Shown here: positions 1-7,536 of the stretch, piece after piece | Numbering within the stretch: the stretch's first letter is position 1 | How the letters are laid out: each line of letters starts with the position of its first letter | Assembly (NCBI GenBank): GCA_964427965.1 | Contig: CAYRWK010000030.1 | Location: forward strand, 1-9,741 | Length of the DNA: 9,741 nt | Source: CAYRWK01 sp964427965 | Lineage (GTDB): Bacteria; Patescibacteriota; WWE3; UBA101185; UBA10185 | Direction of reading: 5' to 3' | Made by a program: the position numbers and the translations under genes | The notes under the pieces: generated by a model | Databases searched by the model: none | What the model was told of the DNA's origin: nothing | Seen by the model: the letters and a program-made list of their open reading frames with translations, nothing else

Positions 1-2882
1 GGACCTAGATCAATAATCCAATCCGAATTAGTGATAACATCCAAGTTATGCTCAATAACCACAACCGTGTTACCTTTCACAGTCAGACGTTTAATAATTG
101 CAATTAGATTTTCCAAATCGGCAAAATGCAAACCGGTTGTAGGCTCATCAAGAATGTACAATGTTCCACCGGTAGTACGTTTGCTAAGCTCTAGTGCTAG
201 CTTTACACGCTGGGCTTCTCCTCCGGACAACGTTGGTGCGGGCTGACCAAGCTTTATATACCCAAGACCAACGTCATGAATAGTTTGAATTTTATGACTA
301 ATTGATGGAACGTGCTCAAAAAAAGTCAGCGCATCATCAACAGTCATATCTAAAACATCGGCAATATTTTTCCCTTTATACATTATTTCTAGCGCTTCTT
401 TGTTGTATCTCTTACCCTGACAAACTTCACAGCTAACATATACATCAGGCATAAACTGCATCTCAATTTTTATTTGCCCCTCACCCCCGCAAGCCTCGCA
501 TCTTCCACCCTTAACATTAAAACTAAATCTTCCTTGATCGTATCCTCTAATCCTAGCCTCTTCTGTTTTTGCAAATAACTCCCTAATGTGATCGAAAGCT
601 TTTGTATAAGTAGCCGGGTTAGATTTTGGTGTACGACCAATAGGTGATTGATCAATTGCTATAACGTTTGTGATGTTTTCAATCCCAAGCATCCCTGTAT
701 GCGGCTCGGGTTTTTCTTCATTTTTTAAACCAAATTCCTGACGCAAGGCCTTATACAAAGTATCCATAACCAAAGTGGACTTTCCGGAACCCGATACCCC
801 GGTAATACACACAAACTTACCAAGTGGGATTTTTATATCTATGTTTTTCAAATTTCTGCCCGTTGCACCAAGTAGATCCAAAGTCTCACCATTTTGTAGC
901 TTTTTCTTTCTATTTCTTGGATCAATATCACTGTAATCTAACAATTCCTGAGCTTTATACTTTTTTAAAGTATCCCCTACTACCTTTTTACCGGATAAAT
1001 ATTTACCTGTTAAAGACTTTGAATCTGACATAATCTCTTCTGGAGTACCTTCAGAAACTACTTCGCCCCCGTGAGCACCTGCTCCTGGTCCAAAGTCAAA
1101 GATATAATCACTTTCCAACATTGTTTCTGTATCGTGCTCAACTACCAAAACAGTATTCCCAAGGTCACGCAAGTGCTTAAGAGTTTTTATGAGTTTCCCT
1201 TGATCTCTTTGATGAAGTCCGATAGAAGGCTCGTCCAATACATATAAAACCCCGGATAGTCCGGATCCTATTTGAGAAGCAAGTCTTATTCTCTGAGCCT
1301 CCCCACCCGATAAATGAGCGGATGCTCTTCCCAAAGTTAAATACCCAAGACCAACATCCAATAAAAACTTTAGTCTAAAATCAATTTCTTTTAATATCGC
1401 CTCACTAATCACATTCTCTTTAGCAGTAAAGTTATTTGGAAGGTTCTCTGCCCACTTTTTAATGTTTTCGATTGAAAGCTCTGTAGCTTCAAAGATATTT
1501 TTCTTATCCACAACTACAGATAACACTTCTTTTTTTAAGCGTGACCCATTACAAACAGAACAAGGCTCTCGTACCATAAACTTCTCTATTTCTCCCCTGA
1601 TATACTCTGAATTTGTTTCTTTATATCTTCTCAATAAATTTGGAACAACCCCCTCAAATCCTGCGTTATATGAAACCTCATCCCCATCATGGCGTTTGTA
1701 ATGAACTTTAAACTTTTTACCAACAGGAGCACCATACAAAATTATTTTTATTGCTTCTTTAGATAACTCGCCGATTGGTGTCCTAACAGAAAACCCATAC
1801 TCCTTTGCAACTGTCTCAATAACCTTAGAGGTCCAAGTATAGTGTTCAAATAGCTTTGACCAAGGTAACACCCCACCTTCATCAATAGAAAGATTTGGCT
1901 TTAAAACAATTTCAGGATCAACTAACAACTGTGTACCTAACCCATCGCAATTAGGACATGCCCCATGAGGCGAGTTAAAAGAAAAGGTTCTAGGTTCAAG
2001 GTCGGGTAACGAAATATTACAAACCGGACAAGCAAAGTTTTCTGAAAACATATGATCATCAAAGTCTTTAGGGTTAGAAATGAAATCAAAATCCTTGTCG
2101 CGAACAATTGTTAAAATTGCATTTCCATTACCCATTCTTAAAGCTGTTTCCACCGACTGAAAAATATTTAACTCTAAGGATTTTTTATCCTCAACTTTTT
2201 TAAGCTTTTTAGCATTCACAATCTGCCTGCTTACTAATGCTTCAATGGAATGCTTGTTGGTTTTAATAAGATCAAACTTGTCTGACAAATCCCTAACCTG
2301 ACCATCAATTCTTGCTCGCACAATCCCCTGCTTTTTTAAATTATCAAATAAACTAGAAAACTCTCCTTTACGATCTTTTACAATTGGAGAAAATATCAAA
2401 AAACGTACACCGCGTTCCGATGTAAAGTCTGTTTCTTTGGAAATCAAGTTGAAAATTTGGTTAACAATTTGATCCCCCGACTGACGCTCAATCTCTCTAC
2501 CGCAATTGGGACAATGAGGATGACCAACTCTCGCGTATAACAAACGTAAGTAATCGTATATTTCGGTTACTGTTCCAACCGTGGATCTTGGGTTTTTTGA
2601 TGTAGTTTTTTGATCAATAGCAATTGCCGGAGACAAACCTTCAATCTTATCTACTTCCGGTTTATCCATTACGCCCAAAAACTGTCTTGCATAGGCAGAT
2701 AAACTCTCAACATATCTTCTTTGACCTTCAGCGTAAATGGTATCCATTGCAAGAGACGACTTGCCCGATCCGGACACACCTGTAAACACCACAAATTTAT
2801 TTTTGGGAATGGAAAGATTAACGTTTTTTAGGTTGTGCTGACGCGCCCCCGTTACTATTATATGGTCAAGTGCTGAGGTCAT
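1..2882 (-). CDS. uvrA: UvrA, excinuclease ABC subunit A (C-terminus cut by window edge)
   Basis: UvrA is the dimeric ABC-family ATPase that finds bulky DNA lesions and loads UvrB in nucleotide excision repair. About 960 residues are visible from an ATG at 2882; the frame is still open at base 1, and roughly 25-40 residues should be missing. Seen in order: Walker A GVSGSGKS (35-42); zinc module CPVC...CPNC (C285, C288, C309, C312); first ABC signature LSGGEAQR (from 524) followed by LDEPSIGLH; second Walker A GVSGSGKS (695-702); second zinc module CEAC...CEVC (C795, C798, C818, C821); second signature LSGGEAQR (from 885) followed by LDEPTTGLH. The reading frame was checked at the start, middle and end and shows no frameshift. 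The N-terminus, with TGARQHNLKNV, is the normal family start, so ATG 2882 is well placed. There is no Shine-Dalgarno sequence, and a promoter lies almost on top of the start. The penicillin-binding protein gene ends 59 bp upstream. Confidence 0.98.
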   Translation of the reverse strand, partial: MTSALDHIIVTGARQHNLKNVNLSIPKNKFVVFTGVSGSGKSSLAMDTIYAEGQRRYVESLSAYARQFLGVMDKPEVDKIEGLSPAIAIDQKTTSKNPRSTVGTVTEIYDYLRLLYARVGHPHCPNCGREIERQSGDQIVNQIFNLISKETDFTSERGVRFLIFSPIVKDRKGEFSSLFDNLKKQGIVRARIDGQVRDLSDKFDLIKTNKHSIEALVSRQIVNAKKLKKVEDKKSLELNIFQSVETALRMGNGNAILTIVRDKDFDFISNPKDFDDHMFSENFACPVCNISLPDLEPRTFSFNSPHGACPNCDGLGTQLLVDPEIVLKPNLSIDEGGVLPWSKLFEHYTWTSKVIETVAKEYGFSVRTPIGELSKEAIKIILYGAPVGKKFKVHYKRHDGDEVSYNAGFEGVVPNLLRRYKETNSEYIRGEIEKFMVREPCSVCNGSRLKKEVLSVVVDKKNIFEATELSIENIKKWAENLPNNFTAKENVISEAILKEIDFRLKFLLDVGLGYLTLGRASAHLSGGEAQRIRLASQIGSGLSGVLYVLDEPSIGLHQRDQGKLIKTLKHLRDLGNTVLVVEHDTETMLESDYIFDFGPGAGAHGGEVVSEGTPEEIMSDSKSLTGKYLSGKKVVGDTLKKYKAQELLDYSDIDPRNRKKKLQNGETLDLLGATGRNLKNIDIKIPLGKFVCITGVSGSGKSTLVMDTLYKALRQEFGLKNEEKPEPHTGMLGIENITNVIAIDQSPIGRTPKSNPATYTKAFDHIRELFAKTEEARIRGYDQGRFSFNVKGGRCEACGGEGQIKIEMQFMPDVYVSCEVCQGKRYNKEALEIMYKGKNIADVLDMTVDDALTFFEHVPSISHKIQTIHDVGLGYIKLGQPAPTLSGGEAQRVKLALELSKRTTGGTLYILDEPTTGLHFADLENLIAIIKRLTVKGNTVVVIEHNLDVITNSDWIIDLG

Positions 2883-2891
2883 AATCCAACT

Positions 2892-2920
2892 ATTCTACGG
2901 TATTCTTTCGGGTTTGTGAA
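2892..2920 (-). promoter_or_regulatory. Predicted sigma-70-type promoter of uvrA
   Basis: Read on the minus strand, TTCACA (2920-2915) and TAGAAT (2897-2892) are separated by exactly 17 bp. Each matches the sigma-70 consensus at 5 of 6 positions. The -10 ends 9 nt before the uvrA ATG, so transcription should start around 2885, giving a leader of about 3 nt. This implies a leaderless uvrA mRNA and separate transcription from the gene upstream. Only sequence matching supports it. Confidence 0.6.
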
Positions 2921-2941
2921 TAGGGTGATTTTTTAATATTA

Positions 2942-5227
2942 CTAGTCGTTATGTTTTTTCTCTTTCTTCTCTTTGTCCTCTTTTTTCTCAATTACGCACA
3001 AATGAGATGGGATGGATGATCCTTTTATAAACACCTCTGAACGGTTGCAATCTTTGTCATAAAAGCTAGTAATAGCATCCGGTTTTACAAAAGGTTCATC
3101 GGGTTTATTAGACAACAACACAGAAAAAACTCTGTTCCAAATAGGCGCGGCTCCGCTTAAGCCCGATGCCAAAAACGGATTCATGGGCGTATTATCATTA
3201 TTTCCTACCCAAACCCCAACAACGTAAGAAGACGTATAACCAAAAGTGTAGTTATCTCTTTTTAAATCAGTGGTTCCTGTTTTTACTGCTACTTGATGTC
3301 CGCTAATTGATAAAAAGTTATTAGTCCCAAAGGCAGGCAGTCTCGCATAGTAGTCAGCTAAAATATTGGTAATTAAATAAGCAACACCCGGGCTTACAAC
3401 TTGCTCCTCAAGCTGGGGACGTTTGTATAACTCATTACCCGTGTTGTCTTTTATTGAAATAAATGAAACTGTATCTTTATATACTCCCCCTCTTGCAAAG
3501 GTTGCATACACATTTGCTAAATCAAGGGGACGTACCTCTTTCCCCCCTAAAGTCACTGAAACTCCATACGAATCATCAACCGCCCAGTTAGTTAACCCCA
3601 TCTTTTTACCAAGATAAACCATATTATCGGGGCCTAAGGTATTTAAGATTTTTACTGCTGGAATATTGTAAGAGTTTGCTAGGGCTTGTCTTAAAGTAAC
3701 TTTACCGTGATATTTACCATCATAGTTTACGGGTTTATATGTTTCCCAAGCATTAGATAAAACAAAAGGACTATCATCAATAACCGTTGCAGGAGTCATG
3801 CCTTTTTCAAATGCCAAGGCATATGTAACCGGTTTTATAGAAGACCCAGGTTGCCTTTGAGTAGTCAAAATATCGTACTCACCAAAACCTTCCTCAAAGT
3901 AGTTTTTAGAGCCAACATAAGCCAATATTTCTCCACTTTTAACATCTAATACAACTGCCGCTCCATTTGAAATATTCAAGTCTCCGGATTTCGCAACTTC
4001 TTCTTTAACAATATTTTGAACCTTCTCCTGAATATCTAAATCAAGAGTAGTTGTCACTGTAAGACCTCCTGTTGTAACCATTTCATCTCCATACATTTCT
4101 TCTAGCTGTTGGCGTACTAAGTTAACAAAGTGAGGTGCTCTTATAGAATCTTCTTGAGAAACAAAGGTTAGCTCTTGGTTAAACGCGATTTCAGCATCTG
4201 CTTTAGTTATGTAACCTAGTTTTACCATACGGTTTAAAACCACTTGTTGACGTTTTTTTGCTATTTCAATATTTGAAAAAGGTGAGTATACGCTTGGGGC
4301 TGAAGGTAACCCGGCAAGCAAGCTTGCTTCGGCCAAATTTAATTCTTTAACATTTTTACCAAAATATTTTTGAGAAGCGGATTGAACTCCCCAAGCAGTA
4401 CCGCCATAAGGAATATTATTCAGATATAGTTCTAAAATCTTATCTTTTGTGTACTTTTCTTCAACTAAAAATGCTAATACTACTTCTTTGATTTTACGTT
4501 CTATTGTTCGTTCAGAGGTTAGCATTACGTTTTTAATTAGTTGCTGTGTAATTGTTGATCCTCCCTGCAATTCATCATCAATAATTGAAGCTTTAGCTGC
4601 TCTAACAATGCTTAAGGGTCTTACTCCGTGATGGGTATAAAATTTATCATCCTCAATAGCTAGGGTACTTTTTACAACTACCTCGGGAATATCCTGTAAT
4701 GCAACCGGATCATATTTTTTATCCAAAAAGACTTCATACAGTAACTTTCCGTTTCGATCAGTTATTTTAGTGGTCTTATTGCTAGCATAAACGGGTAGCA
4801 AATTTACATCAGGTAGACTTTTGTACCAACTGTAAATTTTTATAGGTAATAAAACAAATAGAAGTGTAAATATTGCCCCATATAAAAATATTCTAAAGTC
4901 CTTTTTGATTTTAACTTTCGGAAGATGAAACGAGGGTAGCGTAATGTTAGGTAGTTTTATAGAAGGTAATTTGATCCTAGGTAGTTTTTTCTTAGCTAAA
5001 ACCCTTTTATAAGCTTTAACTTTTTTAAGGAGAAACTTTTTAGCGGGTTTCCATCCTTTCTTGGCTAAGAAAAACAACTTATATAACACCACTATAAGAC
5101 CCGAAATTAAAGAGATAATAATATAACCTATTTTTTTAATAGGCCACGTTAGGTAGTAAATAGGTTTGGACAGTAGTTTTTGCATCAGACATATACACTT
5201 TCGCATTGTTGCGCAGTAATTTACCAC
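2942..5227 (-). CDS. Class A penicillin-binding protein (bifunctional glycosyltransferase/transpeptidase)
   Basis: This is a bifunctional peptidoglycan synthase that polymerises lipid II and cross-links stem peptides outside the membrane; 761 residues from GTG 5227. The GT51 domain (about 150-330) has the catalytic-Glu motif IEDDKF (E192), GGSTITQQ (222-229) and LELYLNN (E266). The transpeptidase domain (about 420-700) has SSIK (S462 nucleophile, K465), SYN (519-521) and KTGT (649-652). C727 and C744 match a paired-cysteine C-terminal pattern seen in related PBPs; a Lys/Glu-rich tail follows. The N-terminus is unusual: a hydrophobic segment (about 33-54), a basic stretch, five LPxxx pentads (82-106), then a second hydrophobic segment (about 112-132). 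Most class A PBPs have one anchor. The start is uncertain: GTG 5227 and the in-frame ATGs at 5206 and 5185 all lack a ribosome binding site, and the ATG at 5185 still precedes the first hydrophobic segment. It lies between uvrB and uvrA on the same strand. Confidence 0.95.
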   Translation of the reverse strand: MVNYCATMRKCICLMQKLLSKPIYYLTWPIKKIGYIIISLISGLIVVLYKLFFLAKKGWKPAKKFLLKKVKAYKRVLAKKKLPRIKLPSIKLPNITLPSFHLPKVKIKKDFRIFLYGAIFTLLFVLLPIKIYSWYKSLPDVNLLPVYASNKTTKITDRNGKLLYEVFLDKKYDPVALQDIPEVVVKSTLAIEDDKFYTHHGVRPLSIVRAAKASIIDDELQGGSTITQQLIKNVMLTSERTIERKIKEVVLAFLVEEKYTKDKILELYLNNIPYGGTAWGVQSASQKYFGKNVKELNLAEASLLAGLPSAPSVYSPFSNIEIAKKRQQVVLNRMVKLGYITKADAEIAFNQELTFVSQEDSIRAPHFVNLVRQQLEEMYGDEMVTTGGLTVTTTLDLDIQEKVQNIVKEEVAKSGDLNISNGAAVVLDVKSGEILAYVGSKNYFEEGFGEYDILTTQRQPGSSIKPVTYALAFEKGMTPATVIDDSPFVLSNAWETYKPVNYDGKYHGKVTLRQALANSYNIPAVKILNTLGPDNMVYLGKKMGLTNWAVDDSYGVSVTLGGKEVRPLDLANVYATFARGGVYKDTVSFISIKDNTGNELYKRPQLEEQVVSPGVAYLITNILADYYARLPAFGTNNFLSISGHQVAVKTGTTDLKRDNYTFGYTSSYVVGVWVGNNDNTPMNPFLASGLSGAAPIWNRVFSVLLSNKPDEPFVKPDAITSFYDKDCNRSEVFIKGSSIPSHLCVIEKKEDKEKKEKKHND
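4910..4984 (-). repeat. Five tandem LPxxx pentapeptide repeats within the PBP
   Basis: Residues 82-106 of the PBP read LPRIK, LPSIK, LPNIT, LPSFH, LPKVK, five consecutive pentads encoded by diverged 15-bp units. The array joins a basic stretch to the second hydrophobic segment. A regular Leu-Pro-x-hydrophobic-x pattern suggests an extended or surface-associated linker. The DNA units differ from one another, so selection on the protein pattern, or old duplication, is more likely than recent slippage. Confidence 0.8.
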
Positions 5228-5231
5228 AATT

Positions 5232-5237
5232 ACTATA
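5232..5237 (-). promoter_or_regulatory. Possible -10 element upstream of the PBP gene
   Basis: On the minus strand TATAGT (5237-5232) matches 5 of 6 positions of the -10 consensus and ends 4 nt before GTG 5227. No convincing -35 or TG extension is present. If it is used, the mRNA would begin at or just inside the GTG, which would favour a leaderless GTG start or initiation at ATG 5206 or 5185. Read-through from uvrB is an equally good explanation for PBP expression. Confidence 0.25.
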
Positions 5238-5309
5238 GGAAATGAATATGGAATTTGATACTAAGGAAATAGTAAATGTATTTTTAGTAAATGGAAGAGA
5301 TGTTAAATG
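5236..5309. repeat. Small cluster of TAGTAAATG-like direct repeats in the uvrB-PBP spacer
   Basis: The 89-bp spacer between uvrB and the PBP gene has TAGTAAATG twice exactly (5270-5278 and 5285-5293, 15 bp apart), plus variants TAGGAAATG (5236-5244) and GTTAAATG (5302-5309). No hairpin terminator is visible there. Its function is unknown; it could be low-complexity AT-rich drift. Confidence 0.4.
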
Positions 5310-5316
5310 GAATATT

Positions 5317-7401
5317 TTAGTTACCCAGATCTCCGTTTTTCTTTATGTCTCTAATCTTATCTCGAAGTTTTGCCGCTTCTTCAAAGTTAAGCATCTCGGC
5401 TTGATACTTCATATTTTCAGTAAGTTTTTTAAGTTCCTTTTTAAGCTCGGTTGGAGGAAGTTGCTTGTAATCAATATCTAAGTCGTAAGATTTAGTACCT
5501 TTGATACTTAAAGATTCCTCGATAACCTCATCAATTAGTTTTTCACGCAAAGGCTTGGTAATTTGGGTTGGGGTAATATTGTGCTCCTTATTATATTTTT
5601 CCTGAATATCTCGTCTTCTATCAACCTCGGCAATTGCTCTTTGCATGCTTCCGGTCATATTATCGGCATACATTACAACCTCCCCCACAATGTGTCTTGC
5701 CGCACGACCCATGGTTTGAATAAGAGACGTGTCTGATCTCAAAAAGCCTTCTTTATCGGCATCCAAAATGGCAACCAAAGATACCTCAGGCAGATCTAAA
5801 CCTTCTCTCAAAAGATTTATACCAACCAACACATCGTAATTACCTCTACGTAAGTCATCCAGAATATTAGTTCTTTCTAAAGTATCTATATCGGAATGCA
5901 GATAAGTAACCTTGATGCCTTTTTCTATCAAATACGAGGACAATTCCTCAGACATGCGTTTAGTTAAAGTTGTTACCAAAACACGTTGTTTATTAGCCAC
6001 ACGTTCTTCAATCCTTTTTAATAAATCCGGAACTTGGTTTTCAGTGGGCAGTACGGTTACTTTAGGATCAACAATACCGGTTGGTCTAATTAATAGCTCG
6101 GTAACATTACCCGCTGACATGCTTAACTCCCACTCAGAAGGTGTAGCACTGGTATAAATTGTCTGACACATCTTACGCATAAATTCTTCAAAATTAAGGG
6201 GGCGGTTATCTAAAGCAGAAGGTAATCTAAAACCATAATCTATTAATGTAGTTTTACGGGCACGATCTCCATTGTACATACCTCTAATTTGAGGAACAGT
6301 TATATGAGACTCGTCTATTACCAGTAAGTAATCTTTTGGGAAAAAGTCCAGAAGTGGAAAAGGTGGATCCCCCGGATTTCTACCGTCAAAATAGCGAGAG
6401 TAGTTCTCGATACCTTTGCAGTAACCAATTTCTTGCATCATTTCCAAATCATAACGAGTGCGTTGCTCTAATCTATAAGCTTCAATCATCTTACCCGCAC
6501 TTCTTAAAAGCTGTAATTGCTTCTCTAAGTCCTCTTTTATTTGCTCAATGGCCTTTACACGGCGTTCTTCTGCGGCGATGTAGTGTTTAGCAGGATATAT
6601 CTCAACAAAACCTCCCTCAATCATTCTATGTTCCAAAAAGTCTTGTTCGTCTTGGGTCATGGACCTTGCGTGACTTCCGCGTCTCACTTGAGGCAGGTCA
6701 CTTCTATCGATTGTCTGCCCATCAAGAGGATTAAAAAAAGTTACATTTACTAAAGTGTCATCAAAAATCTCAAGTCTTACAGCATATTCTGTGTAGGCCG
6801 GATAGACGTCAATCACGTCTCCTCTTACTCGGTAAGTTCCTCTTTTAAAGTCAAATTCAGAGCGGTCATAATATATTTGAGATAGTCTTTTTAATAAATC
6901 AACAAGTCGTAGTTTCATACCCTTTTTAAGCTCTAAAGCCATTTTTGTGTATTCTGCGGGAGAACCGAGGTTGTAAATACAAGAAACTGATGCGATTACC
7001 ACAACATCCTGGCGTGTCATCAAAGAAGTTGTAGCAGAGAGTCTCATCTTATCTATCTGCTCGTTAATATCAGCGTCTTTTTCAATATATGTATCTGTAG
7101 AAGGAATGTAGCTTTCGGGTTGATAGTAATCGTAATAGCTTACAAAGTATTCAACAGCATTGTCGGGAAAGAATTCTCTAAATTCTTGATACAGTTGTGC
7201 AGCTAAGGTTTTGTTGTGCGAAATTACCAGAGTTGGTTTTTGGATGTTTTGAATAACGTTGGCCACTGCATATGTTTTTCCCGATCCCGTGACTCCAAGC
7301 AAAACCTGATGCTTTTTCCCATCAAGCACACCTTTAGTTAGCTGCTCTATTGCTTTTGGTTGATCACCTGTTGGACTGTATGGAGCTTTAAGATTAAACA
7401 C
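5317..7401 (-). CDS. uvrB: UvrB, excinuclease ABC subunit B
   Basis: UvrB is the helicase-like subunit that verifies damage after UvrA loading and recruits UvrC for incision. It has 694 residues, close to family length and complete. Seen in order: N-terminal GDQPKAI (12-18); Walker A GVTGSGKT (36-43); the beta-hairpin that clamps DNA, with YYDYYQPESYIP (89-100); Walker B DESH (363-366); helicase motifs including TSATPSEWE (418-426) and QTMGRAARH (562-570); and a C-terminal UVR domain (about 655-690) with NFEEAAKLRD, the region that contacts UvrC. The start is GTG at 7401: an in-frame TAA lies four codons upstream, and the normal family N-terminus begins there. There is no Shine-Dalgarno sequence, and an extended -10 ends 6 nt before GTG. 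It is divergent from lexA across 135 bp, which fits SOS control, a common arrangement for uvrB in other bacteria. Confidence 0.98.
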   Translation of the reverse strand: MFNLKAPYSPTGDQPKAIEQLTKGVLDGKKHQVLLGVTGSGKTYAVANVIQNIQKPTLVISHNKTLAAQLYQEFREFFPDNAVEYFVSYYDYYQPESYIPSTDTYIEKDADINEQIDKMRLSATTSLMTRQDVVVIASVSCIYNLGSPAEYTKMALELKKGMKLRLVDLLKRLSQIYYDRSEFDFKRGTYRVRGDVIDVYPAYTEYAVRLEIFDDTLVNVTFFNPLDGQTIDRSDLPQVRRGSHARSMTQDEQDFLEHRMIEGGFVEIYPAKHYIAAEERRVKAIEQIKEDLEKQLQLLRSAGKMIEAYRLEQRTRYDLEMMQEIGYCKGIENYSRYFDGRNPGDPPFPLLDFFPKDYLLVIDESHITVPQIRGMYNGDRARKTTLIDYGFRLPSALDNRPLNFEEFMRKMCQTIYTSATPSEWELSMSAGNVTELLIRPTGIVDPKVTVLPTENQVPDLLKRIEERVANKQRVLVTTLTKRMSEELSSYLIEKGIKVTYLHSDIDTLERTNILDDLRRGNYDVLVGINLLREGLDLPEVSLVAILDADKEGFLRSDTSLIQTMGRAARHIVGEVVMYADNMTGSMQRAIAEVDRRRDIQEKYNKEHNITPTQITKPLREKLIDEVIEESLSIKGTKSYDLDIDYKQLPPTELKKELKKLTENMKYQAEMLNFEEAAKLRDKIRDIKKNGDLGN

Positions 7402-7430
7402 AAAAATATTTTAGCACAAGTTTTGTGTTT
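7396..7430. repeat. 10-bp perfect inverted repeat around the uvrB -10 and start codon
   Basis: AAACACAAAA (7396-7405) is exactly inverted as TTTTGTGTTT (7421-7430) with 15 bp between. The uvrB -10 (7413-7408) lies in the central segment and the GTG start codon lies in one arm. A third copy of the core, AAAACACAAA, is at 7503-7512 in the lexA leader. Nested inside is a shorter dyad, CACAA-GTT-TTGTG (7415-7427). Position and symmetry suggest a repressor site, with LexA or another regulator as candidates, but this is inference. Confidence 0.45.
7408..7416 (-). promoter_or_regulatory. Predicted extended -10 promoter of uvrB
   Basis: On the minus strand TGCTAAAAT (7416-7408) is a TG-n extended -10 with hexamer TAAAAT. 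No good -35 is seen 17 bp upstream (CAAACA), which extended -10 promoters can tolerate. The expected start site, about 7 nt downstream, falls on the G of the uvrB GTG codon, so a leaderless message is predicted. Confidence 0.5.
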
Positions 7431-7432
7431 TG

Positions 7433-7442
7433 TTTGGGTAAA
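7433..7442. promoter_or_regulatory. Candidate operator half of a TTYGGGTRAA pair, uvrB side
   Basis: TTTGGGTAAA sits where the uvrB -35 would be. It matches TTCGGGTGAA in the lexA promoter (7468-7477) at 8 of 10 positions, both differences being transitions. The two copies are in the same orientation, 35 bp apart. LexA normally represses its own gene, so a shared element in a lexA-uvrB divergent region is a reasonable operator candidate, but TTYGGGT also occurs in coding DNA here (7114-7120, 5562-5568). Confidence 0.25.
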
Positions 7443-7459
7443 TTTGATTTAAAAATCTA

Positions 7460-7488
7460 TTGACATCTTCGGGTGAACTTCGTATGAT
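7460..7488 (+). promoter_or_regulatory. Predicted sigma-70 promoter of lexA
   Basis: A perfect -35 TTGACA (7460-7465), an exact 17-bp spacer and TATGAT (7483-7488, 5 of 6) make this the best promoter in the window. Transcription should start near 7495, giving a leader of about 42 nt with a ribosome binding site. So strong a promoter on a repressor gene fits autorepression, and the spacer contains TTCGGGTGAA and a CTTCG-N6-CTTCG direct repeat that could be the operator. Confidence 0.75.
7468..7477. promoter_or_regulatory. Candidate LexA operator in the lexA promoter spacer
   Basis: TTCGGGTGAA is an imperfect dyad (TTC-N4-GAA) lying between the lexA -35 and -10, the usual place for an autorepressor site. 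It overlaps a direct repeat CTTCG-N6-CTTCG (7467-7482) and resembles TTTGGGTAAA near uvrB (7433-7442). TTCGGGT also occurs in the uvrA promoter spacer (2907-2913). It does not match the Bacillus-type GAAC-N4-GTTC box. Its assignment to LexA is inferred from position only. Confidence 0.3.
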
Positions 7489-7526
7489 TTAATTAACCAA
7501 AGAAAACACAAAGTATTTATTTTTTG

Positions 7527-7532
7527 AAAGGA
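7527..7532 (+). promoter_or_regulatory. Ribosome binding site of lexA
   Basis: AAAGGA ends 4 nt before the lexA ATG at 7537. It is the only clear Shine-Dalgarno-like sequence ahead of a gene start in this window, and it fixes the lexA start. Confidence 0.7.
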
Positions 7533-7536
7533 TACT

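Noticed and set aside
31..1701. Several plus-strand open frames of 60-80 codons lying inside uvrA.
   Set aside because: They are antisense to an intact, motif-complete uvrA frame and encode no recognisable domain.
2883..2941. Intrinsic terminator after the PBP gene, suggested by the A/T run near 2929-2940.
   Set aside because: No G+C-rich inverted repeat precedes the run; the space is better explained by the uvrA promoter.
5242..5481. Plus-strand open frame of 79 codons crossing the end of uvrB.
   Set aside because: It overlaps the uvrB UVR domain in antisense, has no recognisable motif and no ribosome binding site of note.
7466..7495. A Bacillus-type SOS box (GAAC-N4-GTTC) in the lexA promoter.
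   Set aside because: Only the left half GAAC (7475-7478) is present; the right half reads TATG, so the known box is not there.
7489..7496. TTAATTAA palindrome near the lexA transcription start.
   Set aside because: An 8-bp A/T-only palindrome is expected by chance in such DNA, and no second copy was noticed at the other promoters.
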